Shown: positions 1 to 5,207 of the stretch, in pieces | How the letters are laid out: each line of letters opens with the position of its first letter | Position numbering within the stretch: position 1 is the first letter of the stretch | Source of the DNA: CALMNV01 sp035688975 | GTDB lineage: Bacteria; Actinomycetota; Actinomycetes; Actinomycetales; Dermatophilaceae | Length of the DNA: 5,994 bases | Direction of reading: 5' to 3' | Assembly: GCF_035688975.1 (NCBI RefSeq) | Contig: NZ_DASSMH010000097.1 | Span: 1 to 5,994, forward strand | Made by a program: the position numbers and the translations under genes | The notes under the pieces: model-generated | Told to the model about the DNA's origin: nothing | Database searches by the model: none | Seen by the model: only the letters and a program-made list of their open reading frames with translations

Positions 1-985
1 TGAGGTGAGACTTGATCAGGTCGATGTTCTTCAGCAGCTGCGACACGCCCTCCAGGGCGTAGTACTCACACTGGATCGGGATGAACACCTCGTCGGCGGC
101 CACCATGGCGTTCACGGTGAGAAGTCCCAGACTCGGCGGGCAGTCGAGCAGGATGTAGTCGAAGTCCAGCCCAGCGGCGCGCGCCGATATCAAGGCGCGG
201 TCGAGCCGGGACTCGCGAGCCACGAGGGAGACGAGCTCGATCTCCGCGCCCGCCAGGTCGATGGTGGCGGGCGCACAGGCGAGTCCCGGCACGGTCGCGC
301 ACTCCTGGACGACATCGAGCAACGGCCTGCCCTCCACGAGCACGTCGTAGACCGAGGGCACGTCGGCGTGGTGGTCGATCCCCAGCGCAGTGCTGGCGTT
401 CCCCTGCGGATCGAGGTCGACGACGAGCACCCGCAGCCCGGACTGGGCGAGGGCAGCCGCGACGTTGACCGTGGTCGTCGTCTTGCCCACCCCGCCCTTC
501 TGGTTGGCGACGGTGAGCACGCGCGGACGGACCGGTTTGGGAAGGGGTCGGCCGGTCAGCCGGATCCGCCTGCGAGCGTTGTCGGCGAGCTGCTGAGCCA
601 TCGGCGTGTCCGACCCCGCCTCGGGGATGACCTCGGCCAGGGCTTCCCGGTCCATGTCGGAGCGTGCCCGCTCCACGTCCTCGCCAGGCGCGGGCTCGGG
701 GCCAGCCGCGGACGTGGCTTCCGATGCGTCGTCAGCCTCGGGGGCGGGCGCGGGGGCAGGTGCGTCGCCAGCCTCGGGGACAGGCGCAGCGGCGGGCGCG
801 GGGGCCGGCGCGGCCCCAGAGCCAGGCGCCACCCTGGGAGCAGGCGCCACCTCCGGCTCTCTCGCGGCTGCGTCAGGCGGGGCGGTTTCACGTGAAACGG
901 GCGCCGGATGCAGGTCGGGCCAGCCGAGTCGCTGTGGACCAGGGAGGGCCGGGGACTGCGGCCACCCCAGATTGCTCGCGGTCAC
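1..985 (-). CDS. parA: ParA chromosome-partitioning ATPase, C-terminus cut off by the window edge
   Basis: ParA is a deviant Walker-type ATPase that works with ParB bound at parS to segregate origins on the nucleoid. The frame is open from a GTG at 983-985 to base 2, giving 328 residues without a stop. Seen: Walker A KGGVGKTT at residues 163-170, Walker A' DLDPQGN at 190-196, Walker B with DYILLDCPPS at about 276-285, and IPIQCEYYALEG at 302-313. The GTG start is preceded by GGAGG about ten bases upstream. It gives about 150 residues before the ATPase domain: two LGWP motifs (6-9, 20-23), the peptide VSRET (30-34) encoded by a parS core, then an Ala/Pro/Glu-rich stretch (35-103). Later starts (ATG at 653-655 or 599-601, residues 111 and 129) would leave a normal-length ParA but have weaker ribosome sites. 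parB is expected just off the left edge. Family identity is certain; the start is likely. Confidence 0.95.
   Translation of the reverse strand, partial: MTASNLGWPQSPALPGPQRLGWPDLHPAPVSRETAPPDAAAREPEVAPAPRVAPGSGAAPAPAPAAAPVPEAGDAPAPAPAPEADDASEATSAAGPEPAPGEDVERARSDMDREALAEVIPEAGSDTPMAQQLADNARRRIRLTGRPLPKPVRPRVLTVANQKGGVGKTTTTVNVAAALAQSGLRVLVVDLDPQGNASTALGIDHHADVPSVYDVLVEGRPLLDVVQECATVPGLACAPATIDLAGAEIELVSLVARESRLDRALISARAAGLDFDYILLDCPPSLGLLTVNAMVAADEVFIPIQCEYYALEGVSQLLKNIDLIKSHL
726..805 (-). repeat. Internal repeats coding the Ala/Pro linker of ParA
   Basis: An 18-base unit (GCGTCGTCAGCCTCGGGG on the plus strand) at 726-743 recurs at 762-779 with one mismatch, 36 bases away. A 15-base unit GGCGGGCGCGGGGGC at 743-757 recurs exactly at 791-805. 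Both fall in the part of parA that codes alternating Ala-Pro with Glu and Asp, consistent with a linker that grew by slippage or duplication. Confidence 0.7.
885..898. promoter_or_regulatory. parS centromere core (ParB binding site)
   Basis: GTTTCACGTGAAAC is a perfect 14-base palindrome and matches the core of the well-known parS consensus tGTTTCACGTGAAACa; only the outermost base on each side differs (G on both). ParB nucleates here and spreads. It lies inside the parA reading frame and encodes Val-Ser-Arg-Glu-Thr (residues 30-34). It is the only such site I see in the window. Confidence 0.93.
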
Positions 986-1005
986 GGCTCGGACACCTCC
1001 GGTGG

Positions 1006-1061
1006 TTGCTCAGGCGTGGCTGCTCAGGCGTGGTTGCCTTGGCGCGGTTGCCCTGGCGCGG
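1006..1061. repeat. Four tandem imperfect 14-base repeats upstream of parA
   Basis: The copies read on the plus strand TTGCTCAGGCGTGG (1006-1019), CTGCTCAGGCGTGG (1020-1033), TTGCCTTGGCGCGG (1034-1047) and TTGCCCTGGCGCGG (1048-1061). They abut without gaps. Copies 1 and 2 form one subtype and copies 3 and 4 another, which suggests stepwise duplication. The array ends about 20 bases upstream of the parA GTG. Confidence 0.9.
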
Positions 1062-1067
1062 TGCAGT

Positions 1068-1085
1068 CGTCGAGATTGCTCGACG
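1068..1085. repeat. Perfect inverted repeat, 7-base arms
   Basis: CGTCGAG (1068-1074), loop ATTG, then CTCGACG (1079-1085). It could be an RNA hairpin in the parA leader or a protein-binding dyad. There is no T run after it on the minus strand, so a rho-independent terminator is unlikely. Confidence 0.75.
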
Positions 1086-1089
1086 TGGC

Positions 1090-1104
1090 GCGCCCGGCGG
1101 GCGC
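1090..1104. repeat. Short GC inverted repeat, 6-base arms
   Basis: GCGCCC (1090-1095), loop GGC, GGGCGC (1099-1104), five bases from the neighbouring 7-base inverted repeat. In G+C-rich DNA a stem this short can arise by chance. Confidence 0.5.
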
Positions 1105-1153
1105 TAGGTCAGGGTAGTGGGCGGCTGCAGGTCGGACGAACGAGGCCGGCGCC

Positions 1154-1933
1154 TCATGCTCCGGCTCGGTGACCGCGCGCCGCGCCAGGCCTGGCGTCCC
1201 GACCGCCGGCCTGCCGCCGACGGTCGCTGCGCCGCCGGGCCGAGCCCGAGCTCGACGGCTCCTGCCGACGAAACCGGCGCAGGTCGACCGGTGCGTCGAT
1301 GCCGAGGCGCAGCACCGTCGTGGCCTCGACCAGCAGGTCCGCGCCCAGCTCCTCGACGCCCATCCGCACCACACCGAGCCTCGTGAGCGCGCGGCGCGCC
1401 TCCTCCAGCTCTGCCCCCGCTCGGGACCCCTTCAGCGCCAGGAGGGTGCCGCCGCGCGCCAGGAGCGGCAGCGTCCACTGCGCGAGCTGCAGGATGCCCG
1501 CGACGGCACGCGCGGTCACCCACGGGGCGTCGAGGCGACCCCACAGGGACTCTGCTCGCGCCGTGTGCACGGTGACCGCGTCGAGCCCGAGCGCCTGCAC
1601 CGTCTCGCGAAGCCAGGCCGTACGCCGCGAGAGCGGCTCCACGAGGTGCACCTCCAGGTCCGGCCGGGCGATCGCGATGGCCAGGCCCGGCAGTCCAGCT
1701 CCAGAGCCGACGTCGACGAGCCGCTGCCGCTCGCCGGTCCTGGGAATGGCCTCCGCGACGACGGCGCAGTTGAGCACGTGCCGGTCCCACAGGCGGGGCG
1801 CCTCGCGCGGCCCGAGCAGGCCGCGCTCGATGCCGCCGACGGCGAGCCGCTCGACGAAGCTCTCGGCGACAGGCAGGCGCTCACCGAAGACCTGACCCGC
1901 CGCAGGCGGCGGCGCAGGCACAGACGACGGCAT
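1154..1933 (-). CDS. rsmG: RsmG, 16S rRNA (guanine-527 N7) methyltransferase
   Basis: RsmG (GidB) is a cytosolic SAM-dependent enzyme that methylates G527 in the 530 loop of 16S rRNA; in actinobacteria its loss is linked to low-level streptomycin resistance. With the ATG at 1931-1933 the protein has 259 residues. Seen: LWDRHVLN at 48-55, the SAM-binding glycine loop DVGSGAGLPG at 74-83, an acidic EP pair at 99-100 after the second strand, TARAVA at 140-145, and LLALKG at 164-169 followed by VLRLG near 207-211, all typical of the family. The ATG follows AAAGGGGGCGT, a close but plausible ribosome site; an in-frame TTG at 1949-1951 would add six residues. After about residue 223 the protein ends in an Arg-rich, low-complexity tail, longer than in most RsmG proteins. 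The khpB stop lies 66 bases upstream, and parA follows 168 bases after its own stop. Confidence 0.95.
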   Translation of the reverse strand: MPSSVPAPPPAAGQVFGERLPVAESFVERLAVGGIERGLLGPREAPRLWDRHVLNCAVVAEAIPRTGERQRLVDVGSGAGLPGLAIAIARPDLEVHLVEPLSRRTAWLRETVQALGLDAVTVHTARAESLWGRLDAPWVTARAVAGILQLAQWTLPLLARGGTLLALKGSRAGAELEEARRALTRLGVVRMGVEELGADLLVEATTVLRLGIDAPVDLRRFRRQEPSSSGSARRRSDRRRQAGGRDARPGAARGHRAGA

Positions 1934-1999
1934 ACGCCCCCTTTCTCTCAACCCGGACCGATGAGCGAGCGCCGGAGCCGCCGTGATGCCTCGTCCGGG

Positions 2000-2773
2000 C
2001 TACGACGGCAGGATGACGATGTGGCGATGCGGCTCGACGCCCTCGGACTCCGAGGAGAGCCCCGCTGCGGCCACCTCGTCGTGGACCACCTTGCGCTCGA
2101 AGGCGGACATCGGCTCCAACGCGTGCTTGGTCCCCGTGCGCCGCACCTCGGCGATCGTCTGCCTCGCCAGCTCGACGAGCGCCGCACGCCGCTCGGCCCG
2201 GTAGCCCGCGACATCGAGCATCAGCCGGCTGCGCTCCCCCGTCTCGACCTGGACGGCCAGCCGCGTCAGCTCCTGGAGCGCCTCCAGCACGCGGCCGTCG
2301 GGACCCACGAGGCGGCGGGGGACCCGCCCCTCCTCGGAGTCGACGATGGCGACCGCGGCGCGGTCACCCTCGACGTCGACGTCGATGTCCCCGTCGAGGT
2401 CGGCGATGTCGAGCAGGGTCTCCAGGAAGTCCGCGGCCATTTCGCCCTCCCGCTCGAGCTGCTTGAGGCGGCCGGACCGCCCGACGGGCGCCCCTGCGGC
2501 ACCCGCCTCCTCGACCCGCTCACCGACCTGCACACCGACCTGCTCGCCGGTCTCCCGGCTGGTCTCCTCGCTGGTCCCCTCGCTGGTCTCCTCGGCGGTT
2601 CCGGCGACTCCTGCGGTCCCGTGCAGAAGGTCTGTGCTCGCCTCCTCCGTGCCCGGTCCACGTGGCTCTGCCACGGCGACGCCGTGGCCGTCCGTGGACC
2701 CCGCGTCGAGGGTCACGTCCTCCTCGGACAGGCCGCGGTCGGGGCCGGTCTCGTCGGTCGAGATGTCGCTCAT
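2000..2773 (-). CDS. jag: KhpB/Jag, KH and R3H domain RNA-binding protein
   Basis: This family binds RNA in the cytosol and is almost always coded next to yidC; in other bacteria KhpB has been tied to cell division and growth control. The protein has 257 residues. Residues 1-100 are acidic and low-complexity, with no recognisable Jag N-terminal domain. A KH domain covers about 113-188, with the GxxG loop as VGPDG (156-160) followed by LEALQELTRLAVQ. An R3H domain covers about 190-257, with the R-x-x-x-H segment, PMSAFERKVVHD at 221-232 and the usual HRHIVILP ending. The ATG at 2771-2773 follows AAGGAG at a good distance. Residues 61-76 (EETS, EGTS, EETS, RETG) come from a 12-base tandem repeat. 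It is likely co-transcribed with yidC, 83 bases upstream, with a hairpin in the gap. The family call is very sure; the precise role is not known from sequence. Confidence 0.94.
   Translation of the reverse strand: MSDISTDETGPDRGLSEEDVTLDAGSTDGHGVAVAEPRGPGTEEASTDLLHGTAGVAGTAEETSEGTSEETSRETGEQVGVQVGERVEEAGAAGAPVGRSGRLKQLEREGEMAADFLETLLDIADLDGDIDVDVEGDRAAVAIVDSEEGRVPRRLVGPDGRVLEALQELTRLAVQVETGERSRLMLDVAGYRAERRAALVELARQTIAEVRRTGTKHALEPMSAFERKVVHDEVAAAGLSSESEGVEPHRHIVILPS
2547..2594 (-). repeat. Four tandem 12-base repeats inside khpB/jag
   Basis: On the plus strand, CTGGTCTCCTCG (2559-2570), CTGGTCCCCTCG (2571-2582) and CTGGTCTCCTCG (2583-2594) follow a diverged copy CCGGTCTCCCGG (2547-2558). 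The unit is a multiple of three, so the reading frame is kept and the repeat codes a four-residue E-x-T-S/G unit in the disordered N-terminal part. Confidence 0.88.
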
Positions 2774-2790
2774 CTGTGCTCCTTCTGGAG

Positions 2791-2810
2791 CCGGCCGGGG
2801 TGCCGGCCGG
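2791..2810. repeat. Perfect hairpin between yidC and khpB/jag
   Basis: CCGGCCGG (2791-2798), loop GGTG, CCGGCCGG (2803-2810). In the minus-strand transcript the stem sits just upstream of the khpB AAGGAG ribosome site (2779-2784). There is no T run after it, so it is not a standard terminator. It may mark RNA processing or adjust downstream expression. Confidence 0.75.
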
Positions 2811-2856
2811 TCACGTGGTGAGGGGTGGGCGCCACGGTGGCCGCGGGCCGGCAGCC

Positions 2857-3858
2857 TCAGCGCCGGCCCTTCGTCGGGGTGTTCTTGGCGCGCTTCTTGC
2901 CCTTGGGCTGGGTCCGCTGCCTGGGCTTGTCGTCCTCGACGGCCGCATCGACCACCGCGTCGCTGTTCGCGTCCGGGCCGAGGCCGGGGACGATGAGCTC
3001 CTTCATCGTCTGCCCCCGACGCTGCTTGCGCTCACGCAGCGCGCGCTCGGCGGCCGAGCCGGGCGCGGGCATGTTGCGGATGACGTAGAACTGCTGGCCC
3101 ATGGTCCACAGGTTGGTCGTGAGCCAGTAGACGAGCACGCCGATGGGGAAGTTGACGCCGGAGATCGCGAAGAAGATCGGCATGAGGTAGAGCAGCACCT
3201 TCTGCTGCTTCGCGAAGGGGTTGTCGAGGACCGACTCGGGCATGTTCTTGCGCATCAGCTGGTGCTGGGTGATGAACGTCGTGGCCGACATCAGCACGAT
3301 CAGCACCGCCGTGAGGATCTTGGTGTTGCTCACCGTCGAGCCGAGGAAGTGGTCAGAGAGCTTGGCGCCGAAGAGCGTCGAGCTCTCGATCGTGCTCGCG
3401 AGCTGGTTCGTGATCGGGCCGATCGCCTGGGCCTTGCCCTCGGCCTGGGCCCGCAGGTTGTTGAGCAGCTGGAAGAGGGCGAAGAAGAACGGCGACTGGA
3501 TGAGGATCGGCAGGCAGCTGCTGAAGGGGTTGGTCCCCGTGCGTCGGTAGAGATCCATGATCTCGGCCTGCTGGGCCTTCTGCGACTCGGGGTCGCGCTT
3601 GCCCTTGTACCGCTTCTGGATCTTCTGCATCTCGGGCTGGATGAGCTGCATCTTGCGCGAGGAGTGGATCTGCTTGACGAAGAGTGGGATGAGCAGGAGG
3701 CGGACGACGACGGTCAGCCCGACGATCGACAGCGCCCAGGCCCAACCCGACCAGCCTCCGCGCAGCCCGAGGGTCTCGAAGAGCCAGTGCCAGGCGTACA
3801 TGACCCATGCCTCACCCAGCTTGATCGGGTAGAGCAGGGTGTTGAAGAAGTCAGACAC
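2857..3858 (-). CDS. yidC: YidC membrane protein insertase
   Basis: YidC (Oxa1/Alb3 family) inserts and folds inner-membrane proteins, alone or with SecYEG. The 333 residues match the short Gram-positive type without the large extracytoplasmic domain found in Proteobacteria. Seen: an N-terminal membrane-associated stretch, TM1 at about 40-62 carrying the conserved groove arginine R53 in VVVRLLLIPLF, a charged cytosolic hairpin at about 65-108 (QPEMQKIQKRYKG), NPFSSCLPILIQSPFFFALF at 110-129, further hydrophobic segments near 180-197, 221-234 and 236-255, and a basic tail rich in Lys/Arg from about 311. The start is GTG at 3856-3858, preceded by AGAGGA. yidD ends 71 bases upstream and khpB follows. 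The gap to yidD has only a five-base-arm stem (3882-3894). Confidence 0.97.
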   Translation of the reverse strand: MSDFFNTLLYPIKLGEAWVMYAWHWLFETLGLRGGWSGWAWALSIVGLTVVVRLLLIPLFVKQIHSSRKMQLIQPEMQKIQKRYKGKRDPESQKAQQAEIMDLYRRTGTNPFSSCLPILIQSPFFFALFQLLNNLRAQAEGKAQAIGPITNQLASTIESSTLFGAKLSDHFLGSTVSNTKILTAVLIVLMSATTFITQHQLMRKNMPESVLDNPFAKQQKVLLYLMPIFFAISGVNFPIGVLVYWLTTNLWTMGQQFYVIRNMPAPGSAAERALRERKQRRGQTMKELIVPGLGPDANSDAVVDAAVEDDKPRQRTQPKGKKRAKNTPTKGRR

Positions 3859-3929
3859 GTGCGTCCTCTGTCGTCGGGCGGGCGCCGTCGGCGCTCACCG
3901 CTGTTCGGCACTGCGAGTATGCCGGATGG

Positions 3930-4226
3930 TCAGGTCGTGCGTTGGGGCGTGGGGGCCTGCTCGGCCGGGGTTCGACCGCGCTGCTCCCAGGTGTCGGGCA
4001 CCTCGTCGACCCCGCCGGGGTTCCACGGGTGGCACCGGCCGAGCCGTCGCAGGGCCAGCCAGCCGCCCTTGACCGGGCCGAACCGGACGAGGGCGGTCAC
4101 GGCATACTGCGAGCAGGAGGGGGTGAACCGGCACGTCGGCGGCGTCAGGGGTGAGACGAAGCGCTGGTAGCCCCGCACCAGTAGCAGCAGGGGCGCGGCC
4201 AGCAGGCGGTTTGCCCGCTCACTCAC
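3930..4226 (-). CDS. yidD: YidD membrane protein insertion efficiency factor
   Basis: YidD is a small inner-membrane-associated protein thought to help YidC-dependent insertion. The 98-residue protein has an amphipathic N-terminus (LLLLVRGYQRFVSPL, residues 13-27), the family signature CRFTPSCSQYA at 32-42 and CHPWNPGGVDEVP at 65-77. The last 20 or so residues are polar and poorly conserved. The start is GTG at 4224-4226. Its first bases overlap the stop of rnpA (GTGA, four bases), so translation is probably coupled and no strong ribosome site of its own is needed. It sits directly before yidC, as in most bacteria. Confidence 0.95.
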   Translation of the reverse strand: MSERANRLLAAPLLLLVRGYQRFVSPLTPPTCRFTPSCSQYAVTALVRFGPVKGGWLALRRLGRCHPWNPGGVDEVPDTWEQRGRTPAEQAPTPQRTT

Positions 4227-4582
4227 AAGGTCACCCGAGCGCAGGCCTGTTCGAGCTGGCGCGCCAGGGCGACGTCGAGCTCCGCGTACGACGCGTGCGC
4301 GGCGGCCGGGTTGGCCCGCACGACGAGGTCGGTGCCGGGCTCCACCAGGTCGAGGTGGGCGGCGACGATGGCCCGCAGCCGACGCTTGGTGCGGTTGCGC
4401 ACGACGGCGTTCCCGACGGACCGCGAGACGACGAACCCGGCGCGCGGCGGCAGCGCCGCCCGATCCGCGATCCGGTTGGCGTGCACGACGAGCAGGCGCC
4501 CGCCCGATCGGCGCGAGCCCGGTCCCCGCACCGCCGACGCGAAGTCTGCGCTCGCACGCAGACGGTGCCGCGCCGGCAGCAC
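4223..4582 (-). CDS. rnpA: RnpA, protein subunit of ribonuclease P
   Basis: RnpA binds the catalytic RNA of RNase P and helps it cleave the 5' leader from precursor tRNAs. The 119-residue protein has the normal family length. It begins LPARHRLR, typical of the family, with an F near residue 14. The family signature, the RNR motif, is SVGNAVVRNRTKRRLR at 55-70, on the basic helix that contacts RNA. The start is GTG at 4580-4582, with GAGG about eight bases upstream. It follows rpmH by ten bases and overlaps yidD by four, so the three genes are almost certainly one transcript. Confidence 0.96.
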   Translation of the reverse strand: MLPARHRLRASADFASAVRGPGSRRSGGRLLVVHANRIADRAALPPRAGFVVSRSVGNAVVRNRTKRRLRAIVAAHLDLVEPGTDLVVRANPAAAHASYAELDVALARQLEQACARVTL

Positions 4583-4592
4583 GATGCCGGCC

Positions 4593-4730
4593 TCAGGCCG
4601 AGAGCTCGGCGCGACCCTTGCGACGGCGGCCGGCCAGGATGGCGCGACCGGCGCGGGTGCGCATGCGCAGACGGAAGCCGTGCGTCTTGGCCCGGCGACG
4701 GTTGTTCGGCTGGAAGGTGCGCTTGCTCAC
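4593..4730 (-). CDS. rpmH: RpmH, 50S ribosomal protein L34
   Basis: L34 is a small, very basic protein of the large ribosomal subunit. The product has 45 residues, starting SKRTFQPNNRRRAKTHGFR and ending RKGRAELSA, an almost textbook L34 with the GFRLRMRTRAGRAIL core at 18-32. The start is GTG at 4728-4730, with GGAG six bases upstream. The reading frame stays open to about 4916, but that upstream part is leader and promoter, not protein. It is the first gene of the minus-strand cluster and is followed ten bases later by rnpA. Confidence 0.98.
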   Translation of the reverse strand: MSKRTFQPNNRRRAKTHGFRLRMRTRAGRAILAGRRRKGRAELSA

Positions 4731-4886
4731 GAGGGCTCCATACGGTTGCGGGCGGCAGTCCGGCGACGGACGGGCCCGAAAGGGGTGGTCTGTTGGCGGT
4801 CGTCGACCGCACTCGGCAAACCCGTGGGCCGGACCGGACGTCGAGACCATGGGTATGCGAATGGGGTCGCAGCACACGCCCCGCCC

Positions 4887-4916
4887 ACGATACGGGAGCG
4901 CTGGAAGACCGGTCAA
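4887..4916 (-). promoter_or_regulatory. Promoter of the rpmH-rnpA-yidD-yidC cluster
   Basis: On the minus strand, TTGACC (4916-4911, five of six to the -35 consensus) is followed after 18 bases by TATCGT (4892-4887, four of six to the -10 consensus and fitting the actinobacterial TAnnnT). Transcription would start near 4880, leaving a leader of about 150 bases before rpmH. It is the best sigma-A-type promoter I can see in the window. Confidence 0.75.
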
Positions 4917-5027
4917 ACCGCCTTCCCACCCGGCGTACCCCGCGCGAAACCCCTTATCCTTGCGGATGTCGGGGCCGGGACCACGCGCGACACGCCGCGC
5001 GCCGAGGCACCGTTCTCGCTCCTCGAG

Positions 5028-5056
5028 TTGTCACGGGCAGCAGGAGTTGTTAGTTT
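5028..5056 (+). promoter_or_regulatory. Probable dnaA promoter
   Basis: TTGTCA (5028-5033) and TAGTTT (5051-5056) are separated by 17 bases. The -35 matches five of six; the -10 fits only the loose TAnnnT pattern. Transcription would start near 5063, placing the DnaA boxes just downstream of the start. Other weaker promoters are possible. Confidence 0.55.
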
Positions 5057-5090
5057 CGCCTTTCGGTGCGGCCACGCTGTTTGCACAGTC

Positions 5091-5111
5091 TGTGGACAAC
5101 CCTGTGGACCA
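5091..5111 (-). promoter_or_regulatory. Pair of DnaA boxes upstream of dnaA
   Basis: TGTGGACAA at 5091-5099 is the exact reverse complement of the actinobacterial DnaA box TTGTCCACA. TGTGGACCA at 5103-5111 differs at one base, in the same orientation and twelve bases along. Lying between the probable promoter and the gene, they suit autoregulation of dnaA by its own product. Confidence 0.8.
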
Positions 5112-5157
5112 CGCAGCCGGCCATCTCGGGCGCATCTCGCACGACGCGGTGGACCGA

Positions 5158-5187
5158 GTCGTGCACAAGCGGCCGTCGTGCACAAGC
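5158..5187 (+). repeat. 13-base direct repeat in the dnaA leader
   Basis: GTCGTGCACAAGC occurs exactly at 5158-5170 and 5175-5187, a period of 17 bases. Each copy contains the palindrome GTGCAC and the nonamer CGTGCACAA, which is two mismatches from a DnaA box, so these may be weak DnaA sites. The second copy ends eight bases before the first possible dnaA start. Confidence 0.85.
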
Positions 5188-5207
5188 AGTCAGGGATGGG
5201 TGGGCAA

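Larger units (their letters stand above)
986..1153 (-). promoter_or_regulatory. rsmG-parA intergenic leader with repeats and hairpins
   Basis: This is the 168-base gap between the rsmG stop and the proposed parA start. In transcription order on the minus strand it holds a short hairpin (1104-1090), a perfect hairpin (1085-1068), four tandem 14-mers (1061-1006) and the parA ribosome site GGAGG just before the GTG. Neither hairpin is followed by a T run on the minus strand, so I do not call a terminator. A possible TACCCT -10 element fits the loose actinobacterial TAnnnT pattern, but I see no good -35, so no promoter is claimed. Confidence 0.55.
4731..5207. other. rpmH-dnaA divergent intergenic region
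   Basis: This 477-base gap separates the two divergent transcription units. It holds the rpmH leader with a small perfect stem (GCGGTC, loop GTC, GACCGC at 4796-4810), the rpmH promoter, the probable dnaA promoter, the DnaA boxes and the 13-base repeats. I see no clear AT-rich unwinding element and only two good DnaA boxes, so it does not look like a full oriC; in actinobacteria that is normally between dnaA and dnaN. Confidence 0.7.

Noticed and set aside
5..895. Plus-strand open frame opposite parA
   Set aside because: The minus frame here has Walker A, A' and B motifs of ParA; the plus frame is a shadow.
1169..2821. Long plus-strand open frame of 550 codons
   Set aside because: It lies opposite rsmG and khpB/jag, whose proteins have clear family motifs. 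The product is Arg/His/Asp-rich with no domain, as expected for an antisense frame in G+C-rich DNA.
3102..3110. DnaA box TGGTCCACA in yidC
   Set aside because: One mismatch, isolated, and inside a conserved YidC segment; chance occurrence is likely.
3882..3894. Hairpin between yidD and yidC as a terminator
   Set aside because: Arms of only five bases and no T run on the minus strand; common by chance at this base composition.
2662..4170. Long plus-strand open frame of 502 codons
   Set aside because: It is antisense to yidC and yidD, both with unmistakable motifs. The sequence is repetitive Leu/Arg/Asp with no recognisable fold.
4731..4916. N-terminal extension of rpmH
   Set aside because: The frame is open upstream, but L34 starts at SKRTFQPNN with its own GGAG site, and the upstream part lies in the leader and overlaps the promoter.
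4731..5207. Complete oriC in the rpmH-dnaA gap
   Set aside because: Only two good DnaA boxes and no obvious AT-rich unwinding element; in actinobacteria the functional origin is normally between dnaA and dnaN.
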